From: an uncultured Treponema sp.
Lineage (GTDB): Bacteria > Spirochaetota > Spirochaetia > Treponematales > Treponemataceae
Assembly: GCA_937885235.1 (NCBI GenBank)
Contig: CAKZZK010000204.1
Coordinates: 1-22,957, forward strand
Reading direction: 5' to 3'
DNA length: 22,957 nt
Shown: one piece after another, positions 1 through 6,480 of the stretch
Position numbering within the stretch: the first letter of the stretch is position 1
Layout of the letters: each line of letters starts with the position of its first letter
The notes under the pieces: model-generated
Database searches by the model: none
The model's input: only the letters and a program-made list of their open reading frames with translations
What the model was told of the DNA's origin: nothing
Position numbers and translations under genes: made by a program

Positions 1-204
1 TAAATGTTAATTAACACATACTTTAATTGCAAATATAAATGTGTAAAGTACTTGATGAGATTATCACAATAAAACGCAATTAAATTCCAATCACATAAAT
101 GAAAATAACAAAATAGATTATTTATAAAAGTTCACAATTTGTTTATTTTTTTGTTTAGCATATTTAAAGGCAAGTGCAGTACCAGAATTTGGTTGGTAAT
201 ATAT

Positions 205-561
205 TCAGTCGTTTTTATAGTGTTTTCTCTTTTTAGGTAAATAATCTTTATTATAATAAAATATGCAATAATCACTATCGTTTATCATTGCATAATTTCG
301 CTCTATATATGATGCCTTGTTTGATATATGTTTTGTCTTGTGCTCAATTTCCCCCTCAAACCCCATAATATGCACTTTGTCCTTTGCCACTTCATTATAT
401 ACTTGCTCCAAACTTGCCCTGTCTTTTTCAAGTGTTGCACTCTCACTTTGACAAGTATACATTAATCTAGTTATTGAATAGTCCTGCATTAATTCAGTTA
501 CAATCTCGTGGCACAATTTATCAAAATCACTCTTATACGTTCTGTCCTGAATCGCCTTGTA
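205..561 (-). pseudogene. SLOG-family (DUF1273/YpsA-like) protein remnant, cut at both ends
   Basis: The open frame runs from just after a stop at 562-564. It has no ATG; a TTG at 514-516 is the only nearby start-like codon. Motifs recalled from a SLOG (Rossmann-like nucleotide-binding) family common in gut anaerobes are visible: an FDKLCHEIVTEL segment, a YTCQSES segment, and ERNYAMINDSDYCIFYY near the end. In that family about 40-50 N-terminal residues (with a GHR-type motif) and a C-terminal stretch ending in a SGT..AYEYA-like motif would be expected; both are missing, and the frame stops right after a basic KKRKHYKND tail. I infer a non-functional fragment. The 204 bases beyond its 3' end are AT-rich and show only a short TGTTAATTAACA palindrome at 4-15. 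Confidence 0.6.
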
Positions 562-834
562 CTAAAATTGGAAAACCAAACATTACGTTTTCCTTAAAAA
601 AATATTTTACTTGACATATATAGCTCATGCGAGATAGATTTTTATCAGACAGAAAATAAGACAGCTTATACGGGCACGGAATGACGGAAATATGACGCAG
701 GCTGCAAGTGCGTTAAATAAGAAACTGCATATTGCACTGTTATAAACTGGTAAAGGTCAGCATATCATAAGATACTGCTAACCTTTTAGGAAGTCAAAGT
801 AGCCCCCGTTGTACAGATTGCCGCTCAATGCCAG
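562..834. other. Gene-poor decayed stretch with a possible XRE-type HTH remnant
   Basis: No intact gene was found. On the + strand, 638-742 is an open frame after a stop and before TAA. It reads QKIRQLIRARN, then NMTQAASALNKK, which resembles the first two helices of XRE-family regulators (KIRxLRxxxxMTQxxxAxxLx). It has no start signal and is too short to be a gene. A TTGACA at 611-616 and TAGATT at 635-640, 18 bases apart, could be a relic promoter for it. The remaining bases up to the next gene show nothing recognisable. Confidence 0.25.
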
Positions 835-1224
835 TCAGTCATCATCCGCCCCGATGATGAAATAATTATAGCCGACTTTCTGCAAGGTGCCGGTTATTTC
901 CCTCTTACCATCTTTATTATCAAATCCCACTTTAATGAATTCTTTCTTTGTAACATAAAGACTTACTGGATAATAACTATACATATAGTCACCAGACAAC
1001 TCTTGGGGGACAGAAACAGCGAGAGTTATTTTTGTAAGAGTTTCATTTACAGGGAAAATTTCACTTACAACTGCAGTTGCCTCATAATATTTCACATCAT
1101 ATATATCACCATCACTACTGTATTTGCGATAGTTCACGCCTATACTTGCTACGCGAATATTGTTTTTCATTAACTCAATCCAGCAGTGATCACCCACACA
1201 GATTTTCGCCTTATTGTCATCCAT
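835..1224 (-). CDS. Hypothetical 129-aa protein, candidate immunity partner of the upstream deaminase-like protein
   Basis: The start is ATG at 1222-1224, with an AAGGTGG ribosome-binding site about 8 bases upstream. The protein is acidic and soluble, has no signal peptide or membrane segment, and is rich in short alternating hydrophobic stretches (KITLAVSV, VSLYVT, YNYFIIGADDD) that suggest mostly beta structure. I do not recognise a family. It lies 12 bases downstream of the 455-aa deaminase-motif gene on the same strand, so the two are probably co-transcribed. A small gene directly behind a candidate toxin gene is the usual position of an immunity protein, but that role is inferred from position only. 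Confidence 0.7.
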   Translation of the reverse strand: MDDNKAKICVGDHCWIELMKNNIRVASIGVNYRKYSSDGDIYDVKYYEATAVVSEIFPVNETLTKITLAVSVPQELSGDYMYSYYPVSLYVTKKEFIKVGFDNKDGKREITGTLQKVGYNYFIIGADDD

Positions 1225-1236
1225 ACAAAATCCACC

Positions 1237-2604
1237 TTATTTTCCTTTCTGTTCTGATGATGATTGCTTAGCCGCTGTACTTTTTTCTCTCACCACTGAC
1301 AGTTTCCAAAGTTGTCTTTTATTCTTATCTTTTAACATCCGCCTAAATTCTCTTCCATCAAGTGCAAAAGCAATATATTCAAAATTTATATGCCGTTTTA
1401 TTTCTTCAAAGACAGCCAACTCGCATCGTTCGCACGGTGCCCATCTGCTACGAACGATGACTATCGATTCCTTACCCAAATTCGGAAATACTTTTCTTTC
1501 ACAACACATATATAAAACTGACAAATTCGTCTTTGGGAAAACATGTTTACAAAAGTCATAAGTACATGGCTGCCTTAATTCTGATTCAAAAGTATCATTC
1601 TCATCTTCACAAAAAAAGATCGGATATATGCCCATATCTATTAGTTTGAGAGGACGAGGAAAATGTATAAATCCTAGCTCTGACTTAAGTCCATACGATT
1701 TTGTTTTTCTCAAAGCAAATCGACAAGGAACCACCGCCTTATACTTCTCCTCATTGAGAGCTTCCAGAGCCTTCTTCGTTTCTATAAATAATTTTTCCTT
1801 CCTTTCGGTATAATCATCGAAACCACTATATGAAAAATAGCATTTTTTCGCATACTGTACTATACAGTAACACCCCCTTCCTTCATTCTGAAAATATTTA
1901 TCCAGCAAAACACTATCTGCCTCATTTACAGTCTTAGAAAAAGATGTATCCACGTCAATATAAACTCCTTTATTTATATCTTCGAGCATCTTTTGAACAA
2001 CTGTATATATTTGCCTAGCATCACTCTTTACTGCCGATTTATCAGCCTCCGAGTTTATGCCATCCTTTTGAAGGCATTGAAATGTAGCAGAATCATAATG
2101 AGACGCTATATTGCGGATACCAGAATTAATTACATCCAAATCGATATTTCCTCTTAGTTTTCCATTTTCATCAAAGATATCGCTAAAGTATAGGAGACGC
2201 AGGATAGAAATATCTATCTTGAACAGCCAGAATATAATTTTAGCGCATTCTGTCAAAAGTCCTAAATTTATTATTTTATCATCAGACAGATTTTCATCCA
2301 CCAGGCCCATTACCCCTTTAAAATCGGCAATATAATCAAACAAGCTAGTATCTTCGTAACTTCCATCGGCATTTATCCAGTCACCACCACGGAAATTGAA
2401 ACTTACATCTTTATTTTCAAAAATTTCAGAAAGGCTCCCGATAGTTGCGACAGACAATAAATCATACAATTCTTCTGAAATAAATTCATTTTCCAAAAGC
2501 ACATCAGCTGAATAAGGAATAAAATACTCAGCAAGAGATACTTTCTCCTTGTCTTCTTCCGATGAAAGTTTATGTTCAAATTTCAAGGCTTGCGTTTCTG
2601 GCAT
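1237..2604 (-). CDS. Large protein with C-terminal deaminase-like zinc motifs
   Basis: The 455-aa protein has a clear start: ATG with AAGGAAGG about 10 bases upstream. No signal peptide or membrane helix is visible. The first 350 residues match nothing I recognise. Near the C-terminus it has Cys367-Cys-Glu369, then, 20 residues later, Pro390-Cys391-Glu-Arg-Cys394, followed by an amphipathic helix (LAVFEEIKRH) and a strand (FEYIAFAL). In the cytidine-deaminase-like superfamily a [H/C]xE motif supplies one zinc ligand and the catalytic Glu, and PCxxC supplies the other two ligands; order, spacing and the helix-strand after PCxxC all fit. Bacterial members include polymorphic-toxin domains and nucleic-acid deaminases. 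The remaining 50 residues are basic and end in a Ser/Lys-rich tail. A truncated paralogous tail lies at 3368-3583. The call rests on motifs, not alignment; an unrelated zinc-binding domain is possible. Confidence 0.7.
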   Translation of the reverse strand: MPETQALKFEHKLSSEEDKEKVSLAEYFIPYSADVLLENEFISEELYDLLSVATIGSLSEIFENKDVSFNFRGGDWINADGSYEDTSLFDYIADFKGVMGLVDENLSDDKIINLGLLTECAKIIFWLFKIDISILRLLYFSDIFDENGKLRGNIDLDVINSGIRNIASHYDSATFQCLQKDGINSEADKSAVKSDARQIYTVVQKMLEDINKGVYIDVDTSFSKTVNEADSVLLDKYFQNEGRGCYCIVQYAKKCYFSYSGFDDYTERKEKLFIETKKALEALNEEKYKAVVPCRFALRKTKSYGLKSELGFIHFPRPLKLIDMGIYPIFFCEDENDTFESELRQPCTYDFCKHVFPKTNLSVLYMCCERKVFPNLGKESIVIVRSRWAPCERCELAVFEEIKRHINFEYIAFALDGREFRRMLKDKNKRQLWKLSVVREKSTAAKQSSSEQKGK

Positions 2605-2878
2605 ATTATTTTACCTTCCTTGATTATTCTAGTGCCCCGATATACGGGAAATTACAACGTATTTTATCCTTCCCCGCCCCCTCCGCAAGGAGGAAGGCGG
2701 GAAGCCTGCAAACAACAGCCGTCATGCAGCAGTGCCGACGTATATCGCACTGCGCTTATATTGAACTACAGATAGGGAGCTACTACCATAGTTCCGTCTC
2801 TGCACATCACCGTTGCAGAGTCCGCATATGTTGCAACAGTATGCCCCTCCTCCTTGCGGAAGAAAGGCATGGCAATGT
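2605..2878. other. Non-coding gap with an imperfect hairpin
   Basis: This lies between the SUMF1 remnant and the deaminase-like gene. Bases 2669-2704 form an imperfect C-rich/G-rich hairpin (two 16-base arms, a GCAA loop, several mismatches) with no adjoining T-run. Short open frames exist on both strands but have no start signals or recognisable motifs, so I call no gene. Confidence 0.35.
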
Positions 2879-3315
2879 CTATTGTATTTCACGAACTACG
2901 CGGAACCCGTAGCTTTTATTCTTAGTGTCAGGCTTGCTGTAACGATGGGCGGAAACAGCACAATCCTCCGCATTGAGGTCATCATAACAGCCACCACAAA
3001 GCACGTGGCGCGACGAGGATTTAGACTCCCTGTTCCAACACCATTCACACACGTTGCCGCTCATATCATCTTTCCATCTCGTATAACATGCCCAAGCTTT
3101 AGGTAGGCTTTATACGCCTCTTCTCCATTAGCAGAATAATCTGCTTCCATCGCGTCCCAATACGTTCCAAGCGCATATATATATTGCTTTTTTGCTTCAT
3201 ATTCTTTTGCTTTTGCAAGCAAAGCAGTGTAGCTTGCATTCTGCGCAAGGCATGTCCATACTGCGGCAAGAGCAAATACTGATGCCATCGCGCTCCTCTT
3301 AAAAGTGTCCTTCAT
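2879..3315 (-). pseudogene. Secreted TPR + SUMF1 (formylglycine-generating-enzyme-like) gene with internal deletion
   Basis: The 5' part (ATG at 3313-3315, AGGAGG 7 bases upstream) encodes a signal peptide (KRSAMASVFALAAVWTCLAQ) and a helical repeat of TPR type (KAKEYEAKKQYIYALGTY). It then runs out at a stop at 3061-3063. The last part is in another frame: from about 3090 to 2879 it encodes the typical end of SUMF1 domains, MSGNVCEWCW, then CGGCYDDLNAEDCAVSAHR, and the closing GFRVV. In intact SUMF1 proteins the MSGNVWEW and GFRVVR motifs sit at the end of a domain of about 200 residues, most of which is absent here. The two pieces overlap as ATGA, which mimics an operon, but a deletion joining N- and C-termini of one gene out of frame is the simpler reading. 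Confidence 0.75.
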
Positions 3316-3367
3316 AACGGAACTCCTCCTATAAATTTTTAGCAAATTTTATAACAGACTTTCTGTC

Positions 3368-3583
3368 CTACTTTGATGCTGATGCTGTAGCCACAGCTGT
3401 TTTCACAGTATTTACCACATTATCTAGCTCGGCACTTTTTTCTCTCACTACAGACAGCCGCCAGATTTTTCTTTTGTTTTCATCATACAACATCTGTGCA
3501 AATTCCTTCCTATCAAATGCTAAAGCAATATATTTAAAACTTGTATGCCGCTTTATTTCCTCAAAAACCTTTTCATAAAGCAA
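3368..3583 (-). pseudogene. Partial paralogue of the deaminase-like protein (tail only)
   Basis: About 45 residues, starting VFEEIKRH and ending LSVVREKS, match the C-terminal tail of the 455-aa protein at roughly 69% identity by eye (31 of 45). The copy begins just after where the PCxxC motif would be, so both zinc motifs are absent. A strong AAGGAGG at 3584-3590 is too close to the in-frame TTG (3581-3583). It is well placed for an out-of-frame ATG at 3574-3576 that yields only seven codons. The ribosome-binding site therefore seems to belong to a different gene start joined to this fragment, and the fragment is probably not a functional gene. Confidence 0.65.
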
Positions 3584-3605
3584 ATCCTCCTTAAGAGCGC
3601 AGAAA

Positions 3606-3655
3606 GGTACGCTGATATATGGGACGGGAAAGCCCGCCCCATATATCAGCGTACC
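3606..3655. repeat. 23-bp inverted repeat (long hairpin)
   Basis: The left arm 3606-3628 and right arm 3633-3655 pair over 23 bases with a single A-C mismatch, around an AAAG loop. The right arm runs straight into a 9-base C tract (3654-3662). It sits upstream of the partial deaminase paralogue and 330 bases before the next + strand gene. The stem is much longer than an ordinary terminator and no T-run adjoins it, so it may be the end of a mobile element, a cruciform, or a protein-binding site. Confidence 0.8.
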
Positions 3656-3985
3656 CCCCCCCTCCTATATTTTGTCAAGTAGTTTTTTGTATTTTTTTCG
3701 ATTTTTTTTCTGGCTATCTTAGGCATCGGTCCTTGACCGGGGGGGAGGGGGTACTTTATTATATTACAAGGACTTACGCAGCATACCTTCGCCGTCCGTG
3801 CTGTTTCTTTTCTATTATATGCCTTTTTCCCTATAAAAATTTAGTGCAAAAGTTTTTCCGTTTTATGCCGTATTCTATTAGTAAGGGGAAGAGTTTACAG
3901 GCCTGCAGGAAGTCACCGCCGCGGTGCTTCTTGCAGCGCACTTTTTCAGCGCCTTCCCCAAGTTTTCATTTAAGGAAGGTATTTT
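3656..3985. other. Non-coding stretch with homopolymer tracts and a leader hairpin
   Basis: It contains a 9-base C tract (3654-3662), T-rich runs (3680-3711), and a G tract interrupted by one A (3739-3752). Further on, a hairpin at 3903-3936 (stem of about 15 bp with one bulge and one mismatch) is followed by CACTTTTT. The last hairpin precedes the ribosome-binding site of the next + strand gene by about 35 bases and could act as an attenuator. No gene is supported here. Confidence 0.4.
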
Positions 3986-4279
3986 ATGCAAACCTATCAG
4001 TCGTTAGCCGCTTTCGGCTTTTCGCAGCACCAGCTTGTCGTCGCCTCAGCGAATGAGGCGAACAGTACCCCCGCGCTTTCGGAATGCGGGCGCAATGCCT
4101 CCGGGGAAGCCTTTTCCGGCTCCACGCACGGCGACACTGCCCCGAAGCTGTATTTTCAGCGCCGCCCCGTCAGCGCCTACTCCAACCGTATCTTCAAGCA
4201 ATTCGGCGTAAGACCCCTCGCCGCACTCTACCGCAAGGCAACCGGGGACAGCGACGATGCCGCGGAGGCTAAAGCGTAA
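3986..4279 (+). CDS. Hypothetical 97-aa protein
   Basis: The start is ATG with AAGGAAGG about 7 bases upstream. The protein is rich in Ala, Ser and Arg, has no membrane segment or signal peptide, and I recognise no family. It has a basic middle section (LYFQRRPVSAYSNRIFKQF) and an acidic/Ala-rich end. A reading frame also exists on the opposite strand across this GC-rich stretch (4046-4345), but only the + frame has both ATG and a good ribosome-binding site. It stands alone between a leader hairpin and a 12-bp terminator-like stem. Confidence 0.5.
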   Translation: MQTYQSLAAFGFSQHQLVVASANEANSTPALSECGRNASGEAFSGSTHGDTAPKLYFQRRPVSAYSNRIFKQFGVRPLAALYRKATGDSDDAAEAKA

Positions 4280-4325
4280 TTTACACCCAGCTACGCATCT
4301 CGCTGTTTGAGATGCTGAATAGTTA

Positions 4326-4362
4326 CCTAACAAAAGTACTACCAAACGGCACTTTTGTTAGG
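4326..4362. terminator. 12-bp perfect hairpin between convergent genes
   Basis: Arms 4326-4337 and 4351-4362 pair perfectly around a 13-base loop. The hairpin lies between the end of the 97-aa gene and the stop codon of the AbiEii-type gene, which it overlaps. Neither side has a clear T-run, so termination is plausible but not certain. A smaller 7-bp stem lies at 4294-4314. Confidence 0.5.
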
Positions 4363-5056
4363 AACAAAGACTGTTTTTCATTTCATTAAGCATATCAAAT
4401 GCAACAGCATTCATTGTTTTCCGAAACTCAGACAAATTGGGAATAGTTACCCATTTCACATTCTGTATCATCTCATCATTAAAGCAAGAAAAGATTTGAA
4501 CAACTTCTTTCAAATCTATACCGGCTTCTTTCTGATTCGCCTCATCAATAATATCTTTCCAATCAAATGCCAAGTTTTTTGCTATCTCACAGATATCTAC
4601 GGCATCCTTCACAGAAATCCGATATAAGGCTGTATACTTATTTGAAAGGATGTTCCTCAGCGAGTCTGTCTGATAATAGGCTTTTGTATTTTGAATACCT
4701 CCAAAATGAATGTCTATATCATTTACAAAATCAATTTTCAGACCATTCTTATTCAGACCGCTCCTGTTTTTCTCAAGAAAAATCCGAGTAAATGATATGG
4801 AAGAGCTTTCCGCAAAATCAAGCGACAGACCATCGCCTTCAAAAGCCTTAATTGCCGTCTCTACATGAGTCTGAAAGTCTTTATCATTATTTACAAACAA
4901 ATCAAGGTCGTCTGAGTAGCGGTGATTTAAATATCCTCTGCTCACAGCGGTTCCGCCGGTTAAATAAAAGGGAAGCCCGCAGTCTTTCAATATTTTCAGT
5001 ACCCTGTCCTGAAACGGGTAAAGGCTCTCCTCGTAATACTGCGAATACGGCATCAT
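4358..5056 (-). CDS. AbiEii/AbiGii-type nucleotidyltransferase toxin
   Basis: The 232-aa protein carries the family's signature early: GGTA at residues 34-37 (nucleotide-binding Gly motif), then Arg46-Tyr-Ser-Asp-Asp50-Leu-Asp52, giving the DxD metal-binding pair of the polymerase-beta fold. These toxins are nucleotidyltransferases of type IV toxin-antitoxin systems and can act in phage abortive infection. The start is one of two consecutive ATGs, with GGGAGG a few bases upstream inside the preceding gene. The C-terminal region (DLKEVVQIFSCFND) fits the helical second domain. Length and motifs look complete. It is read after, and overlaps, the 141-aa partner gene. Confidence 0.85.
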   Translation of the reverse strand: MMPYSQYYEESLYPFQDRVLKILKDCGLPFYLTGGTAVSRGYLNHRYSDDLDLFVNNDKDFQTHVETAIKAFEGDGLSLDFAESSSISFTRIFLEKNRSGLNKNGLKIDFVNDIDIHFGGIQNTKAYYQTDSLRNILSNKYTALYRISVKDAVDICEIAKNLAFDWKDIIDEANQKEAGIDLKEVVQIFSCFNDEMIQNVKWVTIPNLSEFRKTMNAVAFDMLNEMKNSLCS

Positions 5057-5327
5057 ATTCCTCCCTCAGCGGTTTTGAAAATATCATACGCCGAGTTTTT
5101 TCGGTATAAAGATTAACGCAGTTCTCCAGCCCCCAGAGATTTACCAAATCCTCCCATAAAAAAGTTTCAAGACTTCTGGCAAATAAGCTTTCGCGGGTAA
5201 ATGCGCCTGCAGTTTCAGTTTTTCCCCGTATAAGATCAAAAATCTCATCGCTGCTGACGTCATAATCCCAGTTCAACTTTTCTATGAGGCTCTTTTTCTG
5301 CTGGTCAGACAAAGTTCTATATGACAT
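4902..5327 (-). CDS. Partner (putative antitoxin) of the AbiEii-type toxin
   Basis: The 141-aa protein is the first gene of the pair, starting at ATG 5325-5327 shortly after a TAGGATT sequence. It has no classic AbiEi winged-helix signature that I can see. It resembles small soluble proteins often encoded just before AbiEii-like toxins in anaerobes (NWDYD near residue 19, then TRESLFARSLE and REEYDAVFAVLRGEPLP). No signal peptide or membrane segment is present. Its last 51 codons lie in the toxin gene's 5' end in another frame (155-base overlap). The late motif LLFNRRNR looks like real protein rather than random readthrough, but that is a judgement by eye. Confidence 0.7.
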   Translation of the reverse strand: MSYRTLSDQQKKSLIEKLNWDYDVSSDEIFDLIRGKTETAGAFTRESLFARSLETFLWEDLVNLWGLENCVNLYTEKTRRMIFSKPLREEYDAVFAVLRGEPLPVSGQGTENIERLRASLLFNRRNRCEQRIFKSPLLRRP

Positions 5328-5345
5328 AATCCTACCGCAACTCTA

Positions 5346-5374
5346 ACTATACAGCACAAAAATCTCGCAGTCAA
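5346..5374 (-). promoter_or_regulatory. Sigma70 promoter of the toxin-antitoxin pair
   Basis: On the minus strand TTGACT (5369-5374) and TATAGT (5346-5351) are separated by exactly 17 bases. Transcription would begin near 5339, about a dozen bases before the antitoxin ATG. The -35 box lies inside the most degenerate unit of the adjoining 22-bp repeat array. Confidence 0.75.
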
Positions 5375-5532
5375 GGCTTTTCTGACACAAAATAAAGGCT
5401 ATTTCGTCACGTAGTAAAGGCTTCTACGTTTCCTAGTAAAGGCTTCTAGGTTTTCTAATTAAGGCTTCTAGGTTTTCTAGTAAAGGCTTCTAGGTTTTCT
5501 AATTAAGGCTTCTACGTTTTCTAATAAAGGCT
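5371..5532. repeat. Array of 22-bp direct repeats upstream of the toxin-antitoxin promoter
   Basis: Five well-conserved 22-base units start at 5415, 5437, 5459, 5481 and 5503, each built on TAAAGGCTTCTAGG followed by TTTTCTAA/G. Two diverged units are in the same register at 5371 and 5393, and a partial one starts at 5525. There are no unique spacers. Within each unit, AGAA/CCT-like blocks recur about 11 bases apart when read on the minus strand, so sites would fall on one DNA face. Position fits an operator for the antitoxin; iterons of a replicon are an alternative. Confidence 0.85.
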
Positions 5533-5561
5533 GCGGCGGAATGAGGGGGAGGGAAATGGAC

Positions 5562-5598
5562 AAAAAAAAGGGGAAAGCCCGCTGTTGGAGCTTTCCCC
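5562..5598 (-). terminator. Rho-independent terminator of the HU-like gene
   Basis: A 9-bp perfect stem (5570-5578 with 5590-5598, 11-base loop) is followed on the minus strand by eight T residues (5562-5569), 20 bases after the HU-like gene's stop. Confidence 0.9.
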
Positions 5599-5618
5599 GC
5601 TGTTGGTTTTTAGCTGCT

Positions 5619-6335
5619 TTAGGCTATCTTGATAAGGGATTCTGAGTACGCGCCGGTGTAGCGGTTCTTTCCGGGCTTGGTTATTACGCGCAGTTTGTAC
5701 TCACCGTTTTCCAAGCCGGCAGGAATCTCTACTTCAAGGCAGCCCTGTGTATTGCGGCGGATTTTAGAAGCCTTTACCGTAAGCGCCTCGGAAGAGAACA
5801 ATACCCCCTGCTCTGCATCATCAGGGTCAATCTTCAGATTGATGCCAGAGAGCCGTATCGTATCGCCGACTGCGAACGTTGATGAGCTGACCCCTTCCCC
5901 CTTGTCGTTCACAAGCGCAATGGTGGAAATGCTCGGGTTCATGACAAAGGCAGACGGCACGCGTTCAGCTTCAAGTTCCTGCAGAAGGTTTTCCTTTCCG
6001 GCGAGGGAGAAGCGGAACTTCATATCGATATTGTGGTCGGTCTTGGTGTTGCGCGGTTCAAACGAGGTATCAATAAAATCTGCGGTACCGCCCGCCGCCG
6101 CCCAGAAAGAACCGATGGGCACCTGCACGTAGCAGCCCTGCGCGGCACAGCGCACGAGGATGGTAAAGAAGACGCTCATAACGCTCCGAATGTCTGAATC
6201 AGTAATCGTGGAGTTGTACTGAATCATCCTTTTGATGAGTGCCTCGTAATTCACGGTCTGGCTGGTGCGGCTCATGAACACGTAGTTCCCTTTGTCTTTG
6301 TGCAGGTAGTTCTTTCTCGTAAAGATCTGCAGCAT
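5619..6335 (-). CDS. HU-like DNA-binding protein with DUF4469 C-terminal domain
   Basis: The N-terminal half (from MLQIFTRKNYLHKDKGNY through ALIKRMIQYNSTITDSDI and VQVPIGSFWAAAGGTADF) matches the HU/IHF-like DNA-binding fold of the PF14848 type. The second half (FRFSLAGKENLL, then NPSISTIALVNDKGEG to YTGAYSESLIKI) matches the Ig-like DUF4469 domain usually attached to it. I chose ATG 6333-6335 because AAGGA lies 7 bases upstream; an ATG 24 bases earlier (6357-6359) is possible. It is transcribed away from the lysis-type cassette, with a 23-bp palindrome between them, and has its own terminator. In Bacteroides, HU-like genes of this sort commonly sit beside a small protein and a peptidoglycan amidase, so pairing with a wall hydrolase is a recurrent arrangement. 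Its exact role is not known to me. Confidence 0.85.
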   Translation of the reverse strand: MLQIFTRKNYLHKDKGNYVFMSRTSQTVNYEALIKRMIQYNSTITDSDIRSVMSVFFTILVRCAAQGCYVQVPIGSFWAAAGGTADFIDTSFEPRNTKTDHNIDMKFRFSLAGKENLLQELEAERVPSAFVMNPSISTIALVNDKGEGVSSSTFAVGDTIRLSGINLKIDPDDAEQGVLFSSEALTVKASKIRRNTQGCLEVEIPAGLENGEYKLRVITKPGKNRYTGAYSESLIKIA

Positions 6336-6480
6336 GTAATTGTCCTTGCGGAAAGTCATTCCCGTTCCTATGGGGAAGCTTTCCGGCTTTTGTTTTTGGG
6401 GCGGGAACCCGCAACGCGGGTGCGGAACAGCAGTTCCTCCGTCCCTTCCCTTCCAATATACGTCACAAAAACGAAGGCTG

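Noticed and set aside
2562..2912. Plus-strand frame of 116 codons across the gap before the SUMF1 remnant
   Set aside because: It starts inside the deaminase-like gene on the other strand, has no start signal and low-complexity Cys/Arg-rich composition.
4046..4345. 99-codon minus-strand frame opposite the 97-aa gene
   Set aside because: It has no ribosome-binding site, whereas the + frame has ATG and AAGGAAGG at good spacing.
5371..5532. CRISPR array
   Set aside because: Repeats are directly adjacent with no unique spacers, the period is 22 bases, and no cas gene is nearby.
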